Source: Roseateles violae | Lineage (GTDB): Bacteria; Pseudomonadota; Gammaproteobacteria; Burkholderiales; Burkholderiaceae_C | Assembly (NCBI RefSeq): GCF_030410485.1 | Contig: NZ_JAUHHC010000001.1 | Location: forward strand, 372,001-436,000 | Length of the DNA stretch: 64,000 nt | Reading direction: 5' to 3' | Shown here: one piece after another, positions 43,871-52,751 of the stretch | How positions within the stretch are numbered: position 1 is the first letter of the stretch | How the letters are laid out: every line of letters begins with the position of its first letter | Notes under the pieces: generated by a model | Told to the model about the DNA's origin: nothing | Databases searched by the model: none | What the model saw: the letters and a program-made list of their open reading frames with translations, nothing else | Made by a program: the position numbers and the translations under genes

Positions 43871-46474
43871 TCAGCGCACCTTTTCCAGCAGCGCATCGAT
43901 GCCGGCGAGGAAATGCGCGACATTGATCGGCTTGGTCCAGTAATCGTCGAAACCGCTGGCGCGCGCGGCCTCGATATCGCTGGGCAGCGCATTGGCCGAC
44001 AGCGCGATGAAGCGGCAGTGCGCCAGCACCGGCCGGTGGCGCAGCGCATCCAGCACCGCGCTGCCGTGCAGATCGGGCAGCTGCATGTCCAGCAGCACGA
44101 CGTCGGGCAGGAACTCCAGCGCCTGCTCGATGCCGTCCTGGCCGGTGCCGGCGCAGCGCAGCTCGACCTCGGGCCGCAGCGCCAGCAGCTCCATCACCAG
44201 CAGCTGATTGACCGGGTTGTCCTCGACGCAGAGCAGGCGCAGCCGCGAGCCGGCCGCGCCGCGCCGACCGTCGGCCCAGCGCTGCTGCGTCGGCAGCGCA
44301 TCCAGCTCGTCCAGCGGGGCGGGCCGCGTTGCCTCGGTGTCGGCCGGCAGCCAGATGCGGAACTCGCTGCCGACGCCGGGCTCGCTGTCCAGCTCGATCT
44401 GGCCACCCATGCGCTCGGTCAGCTGGCGCACGATGGCCAGGCCGATGCCGGTGCCGGCGATGCCCTCCAGCTCGGCGCCGAGCCGGTTGAAGGGTTCGAA
44501 GATGCGCTTCTTCTGCTCCGGATGCAGGCCGCGGCCGCTGTCGCGCACGACCAGCGCCCACTGCTCGCTCTCGTCGGCGCCGCGCCGGGCGGTGCCGACC
44601 TCGACCCAGCCGCCGGCGCGGTTGTACTTGATCGCATTGGTCAGCAGATTGATCGCGATCTGGCCCATGCGCCGGCGGTCGGCGCGCACGCGGCCATGCA
44701 GATGCGGCCGCTGCAGGCGCAGCCCGATACCGGCCTCGGCCGCCATCGCCGCCACCCAGTCCATGGTCTCGCGCGCCAGATCGTCGAGCTCGACCGGATC
44801 GGCCGCCAGCGGCTGCTCGTCGACGTCGATGCGCGCCAGGTCCAGCACATCGTCGATCAGCGCCAGCAGGTGGCGGCCGGCCGCCTCGATGCGGGCGACC
44901 CGCTCGGCCTGGCGCGGGCTCAGCGGATCGCGGCCGTCGACCGCCATCAGCTGGGCGAAGCCGAGCACGGCATTCATCGGCGTGCGCAGCTCGTGGCTGA
45001 CGCGGGCCAGGAATTCGCTCTGCGTGCGCTTGAGCTGCTCGAGGCGCTTGCCCTCCAGCGCCAGCGCCTCGGCGTGGTGGCGCTCGGTCACGTCGACATT
45101 GACGCCGGCCATGTACTGCAGCTGGCCGTTGGCATCGTGCACCGCCTTGCCACGCGTGACCAGCCAGCGCAGGCTGCCGTCGGGCCAGACGACGCGGAAC
45201 TCGCATTCATAGGGCAGGCCGTCGCGCTGGTGCTGCTCGGTCACGCGCTCCAGCTCGGCGCGGTCGTCCGGATGGATGCACAGCGAGCCCAGCTCGTGCG
45301 GCGAGCGCGGATCGGCCGGATCGAGGCCGCGCAGCCGGTACATCGCCTCGCTCCAGAAGGTCTGCTGCGCATCGATGCGGCGCCAGACGCCGACGCCGGC
45401 CGCGCTGAGCGAGTAGAGCGCGCGCTCGCGCTCCTGCTGCAGCTCGAACTCCTTGCCATGCCGCTCGGTCACGTCCAGGTGCAGGCCGAAGGCGACCGCC
45501 CGGCCATCGCGCAGCTCACGCCGCGCCCAGCTGTAGGTCCAGCGCGTGCCGCCGTCCGGCAGCAGCACGCGGAACTCGGTCTGGTGCACTGGCGTCACCA
45601 GGCGGTCGGCCTCGGCCAGCTCCTCGCCGACGCGCAGCCGGTCCAGCGGATGCACATGGCGGTTCAGCCATTCGTCCAGCGCCGGCGCGCCCTCGGCCGG
45701 ATCGCGCTGGTGGATGCGGAACATCTGCGCGTTCCACTCGATGCGGCCGCTGGGCTCGTCGCGGTTCCACAGGCCCAGGCCCAGCGCCTCGGCGACCGAG
45801 CCCATGCGCTCGTGCAGGCGCAGCAGGTCCTCGCGCTCGCGCACCAGCTGGCTGATGTCCAGCGAGATGCCGGCCAGGCCCTGCAGCCGGCCCTCGGCAT
45901 CGCGCACGGCGACGCGCCGCGTCAGCAGCGGCAGCCAGCTGTTGTCCCGCTGCAGATAGCGGGCGACCACGTCGACGATCTGGTTGCTCTTCAGCGCGCG
46001 CCGCATCGCCTCGAACGAAGGCTGGCGATCCTCCAGATGGATGCGCTCGCGCACCTCCTCCAGCGGCACGCTGCGCGAGCCCGGCTCGACGCTGATGGCC
46101 GGCGCCGCATCGGGGTCGATGCTGAGCATCTGGTTGCTGGCATCGATGCGCCAGGCGGTCACGCCGGCCGCGCGCAGGGTCGCCGCCAGCGAGGAGTCGA
46201 TCTGCCACCACAGCAGCGCGCCGTCGGTCACCCGCAGCAGCCGGCCCTCGATCCAGGGCCCGTCCGGCCCCAACTGGCGGTTCGGCGGCTCGCCGGGCGC
46301 CAGGCAATCGGCCGCCAGCGCCTGCCAGCGCCCGCCCAGGCCGGCCTCGTCCAGGCCCTGGTGCAGCGCCCAGTCGCGCGCGGCCGCATTGGCCTCGCAG
46401 CGCAGCGGCGCGCCGGCCCAGACGCGCAGCGCCGGCTGCGGAGCAAGCCGCCAGAAGTCTTCGAGGTCCGACAT
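43871..46474 (-). CDS. Multi-PAS hybrid sensor histidine kinase
   Basis: An 867-residue soluble-looking kinase. It has an N-terminal PAS-like segment, then three PAS/PAC units (closing segments such as LQGLAGISLDISQ, GLHLDVTERH and MAGVNVDVTERH), a HisKA box (FLARVSHELRTPMNAVLGF), a HATPase domain (NLLTNAIKYN; VRDSGRGL; GTGIGLAIVRQL) and a C-terminal receiver (CVEDNPVNQ; phosphoacceptor Asp in VVLLDMQLPD; Lys in YWTKPI). No membrane helix is visible, so it senses a cytosolic cue. ATG 46474 is preferred over an upstream TTG. No output regulator is adjacent. It is divergent from the metallo-beta-lactamase-fold gene. Confidence 0.92.
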   Translation of the reverse strand: MSDLEDFWRLAPQPALRVWAGAPLRCEANAAARDWALHQGLDEAGLGGRWQALAADCLAPGEPPNRQLGPDGPWIEGRLLRVTDGALLWWQIDSSLAATLRAAGVTAWRIDASNQMLSIDPDAAPAISVEPGSRSVPLEEVRERIHLEDRQPSFEAMRRALKSNQIVDVVARYLQRDNSWLPLLTRRVAVRDAEGRLQGLAGISLDISQLVREREDLLRLHERMGSVAEALGLGLWNRDEPSGRIEWNAQMFRIHQRDPAEGAPALDEWLNRHVHPLDRLRVGEELAEADRLVTPVHQTEFRVLLPDGGTRWTYSWARRELRDGRAVAFGLHLDVTERHGKEFELQQERERALYSLSAAGVGVWRRIDAQQTFWSEAMYRLRGLDPADPRSPHELGSLCIHPDDRAELERVTEQHQRDGLPYECEFRVVWPDGSLRWLVTRGKAVHDANGQLQYMAGVNVDVTERHHAEALALEGKRLEQLKRTQSEFLARVSHELRTPMNAVLGFAQLMAVDGRDPLSPRQAERVARIEAAGRHLLALIDDVLDLARIDVDEQPLAADPVELDDLARETMDWVAAMAAEAGIGLRLQRPHLHGRVRADRRRMGQIAINLLTNAIKYNRAGGWVEVGTARRGADESEQWALVVRDSGRGLHPEQKKRIFEPFNRLGAELEGIAGTGIGLAIVRQLTERMGGQIELDSEPGVGSEFRIWLPADTEATRPAPLDELDALPTQQRWADGRRGAAGSRLRLLCVEDNPVNQLLVMELLALRPEVELRCAGTGQDGIEQALEFLPDVVLLDMQLPDLHGSAVLDALRHRPVLAHCRFIALSANALPSDIEAARASGFDDYWTKPINVAHFLAGIDALLEKVR

Positions 46475-46556
46475 GGCCGTGAGAGTCGCAGCAGTCTGTT
46501 CGCTTGGCAAGCCCCATGCCGGGTCGCTGTGGCGCCATACACGCTAAGCTCGGCGC

Positions 46557-47513
46557 ATGTCGCACCTGATCGAATCGCTCGCCCGTCGCCTGCAAGCGCT
46601 GCTGCTTGTCGCCTCGCTGCTGGCCGGCGCGCCGCTGGCCGCGCAGCCGGCGCTGCTGAAGCCGCAGCGCCTGTCCGAACATGTCTGGCTGCTGGAAGGC
46701 CAGTCGGCGCTGGGCAGCCGCGAGAACCGCAACTACATCTCCAATGCCGGCCTGATCATCGGGCCCGAGGGCGTCGTGCTGGTCGACGCGCTGGGCTCGC
46801 CGGCGCTGGCGCGCGAGCTGCTGGCGCTGATCAAGACGATGAGCGACAAGCCGCTGACCCATGTGATCCTCACCCATTACCACGCCGACCATGTCTACGG
46901 CCTGCAGGTGCTGAAGGCGGCCGGCGCGACCATCGTCGCCCACCAGGCGGCGCGCGAATACCTGCAGAGCGACACGGCGGCCCAGCGCCTGCAGGCCAGC
47001 AAGGAGCAGGGCCTGGTCGAAACGCAGACGCGGCTGGTGCCGGCCGACCGCTGGATAGACGGCGACACGCCGCTGCGCGCGGCCGGGCTCGATCTGCAGC
47101 TGATGCCGGTCGGCCCGGCGCACACGCCCGAGGACCTGGCGATCTGGCTGGCGTCGGACAAGCTGATCTTTGCCGGCGACCTGGTCTTCCGCGGCCGCGT
47201 GCCCTTCGTCGGCCAGGCCGACAGCCGGCGCTGGATCGCCTCGCTGGACCGGCTCCTGACCCGCCCGGCCGCCATCGTCGTGCCCGGCCACGGCCCGGCT
47301 TCGACCGACGCGCTGCAGGATCTGCTGCTGACGCGCGACTACCTCGCCTATCTGCGCGCGACCATGGGCCGCGCCGCCCGCGAGATGACGCCATTCGACG
47401 AGGCCTATGCGGCGACCGACTGGTCGCGCTACGAGGCTCTGCCCCTGTTCAAGGTCGCCAACCGCATGAATGCCTACAACACCTATCTGTTGATGGAGCA
47501 GGAGAAGCCCTGA
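46557..47513 (+). CDS. Exported metallo-beta-lactamase-fold hydrolase
   Basis: A 318-residue MBL-fold enzyme with signal peptide (LLLVASLLAGAPLAAQ). The zinc motif HxHxDH is present (HYHADHVYG); later ligands lie in GPAHTPEDL and IFAGDLVF, and VPGHGP closes the site. The opening EHVWLLEGQ and NRNYISNAGLIIG resembles SoxH/PQQ-associated metallohydrolases. Substrate unknown. The ATG lacks a ribosome site and a TAAGCT box (46545-46550) is six bases before it. It is followed after seven bases by the metal-sensing regulator gene, with GAGGAG in the gap, so both are likely one transcript. Confidence 0.88.
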   Translation: MSHLIESLARRLQALLLVASLLAGAPLAAQPALLKPQRLSEHVWLLEGQSALGSRENRNYISNAGLIIGPEGVVLVDALGSPALARELLALIKTMSDKPLTHVILTHYHADHVYGLQVLKAAGATIVAHQAAREYLQSDTAAQRLQASKEQGLVETQTRLVPADRWIDGDTPLRAAGLDLQLMPVGPAHTPEDLAIWLASDKLIFAGDLVFRGRVPFVGQADSRRWIASLDRLLTRPAAIVVPGHGPASTDALQDLLLTRDYLAYLRATMGRAAREMTPFDEAYAATDWSRYEALPLFKVANRMNAYNTYLLMEQEKP

Positions 47514-47523
47514 GGAGCCGCCC

Positions 47524-47982
47524 ATGAAGATCGGTGAACTTGCCCGCGCGGCCGCCACGCCGGTCGAGACCATCCGCTACTACGAGCGCGAGGGCCTGCT
47601 GCCACCGCCGGCGCGCACGCAGGGCAATTTCCGCATCTACGAGGCCGCGCATCTGGAGCGCCTGCAGTTCATCCGCTACTGCCGCGGCCTCGACATGTCG
47701 CTGGACGAGGCGCGCGCGCTGTTGCGCTTCCGGGACGATCCGGGCGCCGACTGCGGCGATGTCAACGCGCTGCTGGACGAGCATATCGGCCATGTCTCGC
47801 GCCGCATCCGGGAGCTGCGCGCGCTCGAGCGGCAGCTGAAGGCGCTGCGCCGGCGCTGCGGCGAGGCGCCGCGCGCCAGCGAGCAATGCGGCATCCTGGC
47901 CGGCCTGGCCGAGGCGGCGCGCGAAGCGCAGGCGCTGGCGGCCCGCGAGCCGGGCCATCTGCGCTCGGTTCACCAAAACTAG
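47524..47982 (+). CDS. cadR: MerR-family Cd(II)/Pb(II)-responsive regulator
   Basis: A 152-residue MerR-type regulator: N-terminal winged helix (MKIGELARAAATPVETIRYYEREGLL), coupling helices, and a metal loop. Three cysteines match PbrR/CadR positions: Cys77 (DCGDVN), Cys112 (RRCGE) and Cys122 (EQCGIL); the 112-122 spacing is the PbrR-like form, and the histidine-rich tail of Pseudomonas CadR is absent. Such regulators twist the promoter of an efflux ATPase (cadA/pbrA), but no such pump is nearby; the linked genes are the hydrolase upstream and an NRAMP-like transporter converging downstream (four bases apart). Confidence 0.86.
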   Translation: MKIGELARAAATPVETIRYYEREGLLPPPARTQGNFRIYEAAHLERLQFIRYCRGLDMSLDEARALLRFRDDPGADCGDVNALLDEHIGHVSRRIRELRALERQLKALRRRCGEAPRASEQCGILAGLAEAAREAQALAAREPGHLRSVHQN

Positions 47983-47986
47983 CAGC

Positions 47987-49318
47987 CTAGGCCACCAGCA
48001 TCACCGCCACCGCGATCGCCATCACGGCGGTGGCGGCCCAGCCGAATACGCGATGCCGGGCGGTGATGGTCCAGGCGCCCATCAGCCGGCGCGACTGGCC
48101 GATCCACATCATCACCACCATGATGGGCACCGAGATCACGCCGTTGACGATGGCGCTCCAGAGCAGCGCCTTGATCGGGTCGAGCTCGACGATGCTCATC
48201 AAGGTGCCGATGCCGGTGGCCGCGATGATGATGGCGTAGAAGCCGCGCGCCTCGTGAAAGCCGTGCGAGAGCCCGGCGCGCCAGCCGAAGACCTCGCTGA
48301 CCGCATAGGCGGCCGAGCCGGCCAGCACCGGCACGGCCAGCAGGCCGGTGCCGATGATGCCCAGCGCGAACAGGCCGAAGGCGAATTCGCCGGCCACCGG
48401 CCGCAGCGCCTCGGCCGCCTGGGCGGCGGTCTGGATGCCGGCGACGCCCTGCAGATTGAGGGTGACGGCCGTCGCCAGCACGATGCACAGCGCGATTGCG
48501 TTGGAGAACAGCATGCCGGCATAGGTGTCCTGCTTGATGCGCCGCAGGTGTTCGCGCGCATGGGCCGGCTCGCTGCGCCGCGCCGCCGGCTGCGGGCGCC
48601 GGCGCTCGTCCTCGACCTCCTGCGCCGCCTGCCAGAAGAACAGATAGGGGCTGATCGTCGTGCCCAGCATCGCGACGACCATGCCGGCGTAGTCGCCGCG
48701 CGTCGCGCCCTCGGGGAAGAAGCGCCAGGGCTGCAGCGACTCCAGCGTTGCCTGCCGCCAGGGCACCTGGACGACCAGGACGACGGCGAAATAGGCGAAC
48801 AGCGCCAGGGTCAGCCACTTGAGGATGCGCACCGAGCGCTCGTAGGAGAAGCAGACCTGGCCCAAGACGCACAGCGCGCCGAAGCCGACGATGTAGAGAT
48901 GCGCCGAGCCACCGGCCAGCAGTCGCGCCGCCTCGGCCATCGCGCCGATGTCGGCGGCGATATTGATGGTGTTGGCGACCACCAGCAGGCCCACCAGCGC
49001 CAAGCTCAGCCAGCGTGGGCAGACGCGCGCGATATTGGCGGCCAGGCCCTCGCCGGTGACCCAGCCGATGCGTGCCGACAGCATCTGGATGCCAATCATC
49101 AAGGGCGTCGTCAGCAGCAGGGTCCAGACCAGGCCGAAGCGGAACTGCGAGCCGGCCTGCGAATAGGTGGCGATGCCGCTGGGATCGTCGTCGGCGGCGC
49201 CGGTGATCAGGCCGGGGCCCAGGCGCCGGGCCAGTTCGCGCGGCTGGGGCAGCTGGCGGCGCGCAAAGGCGAGCGCGCGGCCGGCCAGAAAGAGCTTGCG
49301 TTGGATCAGTTCTTGCAC
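47987..49318 (-). CDS. NRAMP-family divalent metal transporter, atypical site motifs
   Basis: A 443-residue membrane protein with about eleven helices. Helix 1 carries GAADDDPSGIATYSQAG where classical Mn/Fe transporters have DPGN, and helix 6 has TTISPYLFFWQ where they have a Met-Pro-His motif. This form belongs to NRAMP-related proteins, some of which carry Mg2+ (NRMT) rather than Mn2+; the exact ion here is not known. I start at GTG 49318, since GGGAG lies just upstream, giving MQELIQRKLFLAG. It converges with the CadR-like regulator and has a long 5' region shared with gshA. Confidence 0.88.
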   Translation of the reverse strand: MQELIQRKLFLAGRALAFARRQLPQPRELARRLGPGLITGAADDDPSGIATYSQAGSQFRFGLVWTLLLTTPLMIGIQMLSARIGWVTGEGLAANIARVCPRWLSLALVGLLVVANTINIAADIGAMAEAARLLAGGSAHLYIVGFGALCVLGQVCFSYERSVRILKWLTLALFAYFAVVLVVQVPWRQATLESLQPWRFFPEGATRGDYAGMVVAMLGTTISPYLFFWQAAQEVEDERRRPQPAARRSEPAHAREHLRRIKQDTYAGMLFSNAIALCIVLATAVTLNLQGVAGIQTAAQAAEALRPVAGEFAFGLFALGIIGTGLLAVPVLAGSAAYAVSEVFGWRAGLSHGFHEARGFYAIIIAATGIGTLMSIVELDPIKALLWSAIVNGVISVPIMVVMMWIGQSRRLMGAWTITARHRVFGWAATAVMAIAVAVMLVA

Positions 49319-49763
49319 GGGAGTCTCCCGCCGCCCCGGCAAGCAGGGCGGAAGCGCGCGCGCCGCAAGAGGGCAGCGCGCCGATTCATCTGAAAGATCC
49401 GGGCAGCAGCGGCGCTGGGATTCGCGCCGGCCTGCGGTCCGGGGATGGGTGCTGCCCCCACCGCCCGGTTCCGCACCTCGCGTCGTCGAGGGCTTAGAAA
49501 CTGGACGGCGAAGGCCAGCGACTAGGGGCTGGGTTCATGGCAGGGCCGTCTGTTGAGGTGGCGCGATTGTCGCCCCGCGCTTTTGCGCGCGTCAACGCGC
49601 GCCGGCCAACTTAACCTTCGAGCAACAAGCGCTAGCACGCCGGCCGCCGCCCCGTGCGGATCCGACAATTCGGGGAGCAGGGTCGAGGGCGATCAGCCCC
49701 GGACAGGACAGGTGTAGCCTTGCTCTGTTACCGTGCGCGCCTAATTAAAAAAGGGACCACCGC
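49319..49763. other. 445-base divergent intergenic region (NRAMP/gshA)
   Basis: No supported gene. Structures seen: CCTCG-CGTCGT-CGAGG around 49477-49491, a perfect GCGCGCG-TCAA-CGCGCGC inverted repeat at 49585-49602, and an AT-rich run (CTAATTAAAAAAGGG, 49741-49755) just before gshA that includes its ribosome site. The ~200 bases nearest the transporter gene are GC-rich and could fold as a long leader on the minus strand, but I could not match the conserved cores of the M-box or Mn2+ (yybP-ykoY) riboswitches. Confidence 0.5.
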
Positions 49764-51302
49764 ATGAGCGAACTCCAACGGCGCCTGGGCGCCCTCGGCG
49801 AAGCCCGTTTGCTGGGCATGCGCCGGGGCATCGAGAAGGAAAGCCTGCGCGCCCTGCCCAATGGCAGTCTGGCGCTGACGCCGCATCCGCAGGCCCTGGG
49901 TTCGGCCCTGACGCATCCGCACATCACCACCGACTACAGCGAGTCGCAGCTGGAGCTGATCACCGGCGTGCATGCCGGCATCGAGGACTGCCTGGCCGAG
50001 TTGCGCGAGGTGCATCAGTACGTCTACAAGGTGCTGGCCGACGAGGGCGGCCATGGCCATGACGAGCGCCTGTGGGTCGGCTCCATGCCCTGCGGCCTGC
50101 CGACCGACGAGACGATCCCGCTGGGCCGCTACGGCAATTCCAATGTCGGCCGCAGCAAGAGCGTCTACCGCATGGGCCTGGGCCAGCGCTACGGCCGGCG
50201 CATGCAGACCATCTCGGGCATCCACTACAACTGGTCGATGCCGGGCGTGACGAGCGAGCAGTACTTCGCCCTGATCCGCAACTTCCGCCGCCATTCCTTC
50301 CTGCTGCTGTACCTGTTCGGCGCCTCGCCGGCCCTGTGTTCGAGCTTTGTCGCCGGCCGCCAGCACGAGCTGCAGGCGCTAGGCAACCACAGCTTCTACA
50401 TGCCGCACGGCACCTCGCTGCGCATGGGGCGGCTGGGCTACCAGAGCGATGCCCAGGCCTCGCTGGCCGTCAGCTACAACAGCCTGGAGAGCTATGCCGC
50501 CTCGCTGCAGGAGGCGCTGACCCGGCCCTACCCGGCCTACGAGGCGGTCGGCGTGCGCAATCCGGGCGGCGACTACAACCAGCTCTCGACCAGCCTGCTA
50601 CAGATCGAGAACGAGTTCTACGGCACCATCCGCCCCAAGCGCGTGATCCGCTCGGGCGAGCGCCCGCTGCACGCGCTGCGCGAGCGCGGGGTCGAGTACG
50701 TGGAAGTCCGCTGCATGGATCTCGACCCCTTCGTCGACATTGGCATCACCGGCGGGACGATGCGCTTCCTCGACGTCTTCCTGCTGCACTGCCTGCTCAG
50801 CGACAGCCCGCCGGACACGCCGGCCGAGATCGCCGCGCTGGCGCGCAACCAGCACCGCGTCGCCGCACGCGGCCGCGAGCCCGGCCTGATGCTGGAACGC
50901 GGCGCTGCCGAGTGCAGCCTGGTCGACTGGGGCGCCGAGCTACTGGACGAATGCGAGCCGATGGCCGCCGCGCTGGACGCGGCCCATGGCGGCGCGGCCT
51001 ACCGCCAGGCGCTCAGCGCCGCCAAGATCGCGCTGCAGGAGCCCGAGGGCACGCCCTCGGCACGGGTGCTGGCGGCGATGGCCGGCGATTTCGATCACTC
51101 CCATGTCGGCTTCATACGCCAGCGCTCCGAGGACATCCGCCGCGAGATGCTGGCCCGGCCGCTGAGCGCCGAGCAGCTGGCCCGCGCCGAGGCGCAGGCG
51201 CGCGAATCGCTGGCCGAGCAGGCCCGCATCGAGGCGGCCGACACGCTCGATTTCGAGAGCTATCGCCGGCGCTATCTGGCGCCGGAGAGCCTGCTGGCCT
51301 GA
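49764..51302 (+). CDS. gshA: Glutamate-cysteine ligase
   Basis: A 512-residue proteobacterial-type glutamate-cysteine ligase, the first step of glutathione synthesis. Recognisable segments are RRGIEKESLR (glutamate-binding glycine/acid loop), HPHITTDYSESQLELITGVH, YGRRMQTISGIHYNWSMP, RNPGGDYNQLSTSLLQIENEFYGTIRPKR and VEYVEVRCMDLDPFVDIGI. Start ATG 49764 follows AAGGG with suitable spacing. gshB is not in the window. It converges with the DsrE-like gene. Length matches E. coli GshA (518 residues). Confidence 0.96.
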   Translation: MSELQRRLGALGEARLLGMRRGIEKESLRALPNGSLALTPHPQALGSALTHPHITTDYSESQLELITGVHAGIEDCLAELREVHQYVYKVLADEGGHGHDERLWVGSMPCGLPTDETIPLGRYGNSNVGRSKSVYRMGLGQRYGRRMQTISGIHYNWSMPGVTSEQYFALIRNFRRHSFLLLYLFGASPALCSSFVAGRQHELQALGNHSFYMPHGTSLRMGRLGYQSDAQASLAVSYNSLESYAASLQEALTRPYPAYEAVGVRNPGGDYNQLSTSLLQIENEFYGTIRPKRVIRSGERPLHALRERGVEYVEVRCMDLDPFVDIGITGGTMRFLDVFLLHCLLSDSPPDTPAEIAALARNQHRVAARGREPGLMLERGAAECSLVDWGAELLDECEPMAAALDAAHGGAAYRQALSAAKIALQEPEGTPSARVLAAMAGDFDHSHVGFIRQRSEDIRREMLARPLSAEQLARAEAQARESLAEQARIEAADTLDFESYRRRYLAPESLLA

Positions 51303-51363
51303 GCAGCTTGCTGCAAAACTACTGCGGCGACCATCTGCCGCGTTGTGCGGTGCTCGGAGCGGC

Positions 51364-51822
51364 TCAAGGTTTCAGATAGGCATAGCCCTCGCGCGTCTGC
51401 AGGCGCGCGATGCGCACCACGCCGGACGGGGTGAAGGCGGCGTCGAGCACGAACTGCTTCTTGTCCAGATTGCGGTTCTTCAGCGTGATCTCGCAGACCT
51501 CGAAGACCACGCCGCGCGCGACCAGGGCCGAGACCAGGGAGGCGTAGTCGATGTTCGGATTGGCCTTGTCCTTGGCGCCTTCCATCAGGAAGTCGACGCC
51601 CTCGGCATGGGTGACGACCAGGATCTTGGTGTCCGGCGCCACGTCCAGATGGTTGCGGATATTGCGCAGGCCCTTGGTGGCCTGGCCGGCCGTGTTGTCG
51701 ATGTGATAGACGACCTTGTCGCCGCCCTGGGCGGCGGCTTGGGTCTGCGCCAGCGCGGCGGCGCTGCCGGCAGCAAGGGCGGCGCCGAGCGCGGCGCGGC
51801 GGCTGGGGATGGTCTGGCTCAT
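51364..51822 (-). CDS. Exported DsrE-family protein
   Basis: A 152-residue protein with a twin-arginine signal (IPSRRAALGAALAAGSAAALAQ) and a DsrE/YchN-like domain: KVVYHIDNTAGQATKGLRNIRNHL opens the fold, and ARGVVFEVCEITLKNRNL contains the single mature cysteine at the position where DsrE-type sulfurtransferases carry theirs. Exported forms are widespread in proteobacteria and poorly characterised. ATG 51822 has GAGGAGG upstream. It ends a run of minus-strand genes. Confidence 0.86.
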   Translation of the reverse strand: MSQTIPSRRAALGAALAAGSAAALAQTQAAAQGGDKVVYHIDNTAGQATKGLRNIRNHLDVAPDTKILVVTHAEGVDFLMEGAKDKANPNIDYASLVSALVARGVVFEVCEITLKNRNLDKKQFVLDAAFTPSGVVRIARLQTREGYAYLKP

Positions 51823-51856
51823 ATCGGGTCCTCCTCGGGATGGGCGGGTATCGGTT

Positions 51857-52411
51857 TCAGGGCAGGCGCAACTCTGCCAGCTTCCAGCTGACGACGCCGT
51901 CGCGCCGCAGCACCAGGTCGACCGGCTCCTCGTCGGCGCCGCGCTTGCGGACGCTGACCACAAAGCGGTTCGGGCTTTCGTAGCCCATCTCGGTCAGCAA
52001 TTCCTCGTCCGTCGGCGCCGGCTCGGAGGCGGGCAGCGCAACGGCGGCCGCCGCCGGCCGCTGGCCCTGCAGCACGCGGGCCAGGCTGGCCGGCGTGATC
52101 GCCGCGTCGACCATGGGCCCCAGCAGCGCCGCGGCAACGGCCGCGCCCATTGCGCGCGCCGGCGTCGGCGGCTCGGCCTCGACGGCCTCGGTGCGCGTGC
52201 CCAGCAGCCGTCCGCGCAGGCCCCGCTTCAGGCTCTCGCGCACCGCCTCGACATCGACATAGCCGGCCAGCTTCTGCGCGTCCTGGGCGGCGGCCGCGCT
52301 GCGCATCTCGCGCAGGGCCAGATAGGGGCTCAGGTAGAGGCCCAGCAGCAGAAGCAGCAGCGCCAGTGCACCCAGCAGCAGCGGCTTGATCGGCAAGCGT
52401 CCCTTCTTCAT
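51857..52411 (-). CDS. DUF2939 membrane-anchored protein
   Basis: A 184-residue protein with one N-terminal membrane helix (PLLLGALALLLLLLGLYLSPYLAL) and a periplasmic domain containing YLALREMRSAAAAQDAQKLAGYVDVEAVRESLK, the characteristic opening of DUF2939 (PF11159). The middle is alanine-rich; the C-terminal part (RFVVSVRKRG ... LVLRRDGVVSWKLAELRLP) forms the conserved beta strands. Function unknown. It follows the DUF1992 gene by ten bases on the same strand. Confidence 0.85.
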   Translation of the reverse strand: MKKGRLPIKPLLLGALALLLLLLGLYLSPYLALREMRSAAAAQDAQKLAGYVDVEAVRESLKRGLRGRLLGTRTEAVEAEPPTPARAMGAAVAAALLGPMVDAAITPASLARVLQGQRPAAAAVALPASEPAPTDEELLTEMGYESPNRFVVSVRKRGADEEPVDLVLRRDGVVSWKLAELRLP

Positions 52412-52421
52412 CGCCGCCGCC

Positions 52422-52751
52422 TCACAGGCTCGCGTGGCGGCGCAGCGATTCCAGCCGCAGCGCGATCCGCTGTTCGAGCTCGGCCAGCTCACGCTGCAGC
52501 CGCTGCTGCGTCTCGCCCTCGTCGCCGGCCGCGGCCAGCGCCGCGCGCAGGCAGGCGCGCTCATGGAACAGGCCCAGCTCCGGCGGCGCATAGCCGGCGT
52601 TCTTGAGGATCTTGAACGGCATTCGCAGGCCCTCGGGCGTCGCCTCCCAGCCCGCGTCCTCGGCCAGCGGCCGGCCCCAGCTCTCGGCCGTGGCCAGCTC
52701 GCCGGACGCGATCGCGGCCTGCAGATGGCGGGCGATTTCCTCGTCGGTCAT
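52422..52751 (-). CDS. DUF1992 (DnaJ-C28-like) protein
   Basis: A 109-residue protein. The N terminus (MTDEEIARHLQAAIASGELATAESWGRPL) and the central RMPFKILKNAGYAPPELGLFHE match DUF1992, the conserved domain of the DnaJ homolog subfamily C member 28 and bacterial YhdN-like proteins. No J-domain is present. Function unknown, soluble. The ATG at 52751 overlaps the stop of the RhtB-type exporter gene (ATGA), implying coupled translation. Confidence 0.85.
   Translation of the reverse strand: MTDEEIARHLQAAIASGELATAESWGRPLAEDAGWEATPEGLRMPFKILKNAGYAPPELGLFHERACLRAALAAAGDEGETQQRLQRELAELEQRIALRLESLRRHASL

Noticed and set aside
46475-46556. CadR/PbrR operator before the MBL gene
   Set aside because: No dyad of the ACCCT...AGGGT type around a long-spacer promoter is visible.
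49319-49560. M-box or Mn2+ (yybP-ykoY) riboswitch before the NRAMP-like gene
   Set aside because: I looked for the conserved core segments on the minus strand and found no convincing match; left as an unassigned structured region.
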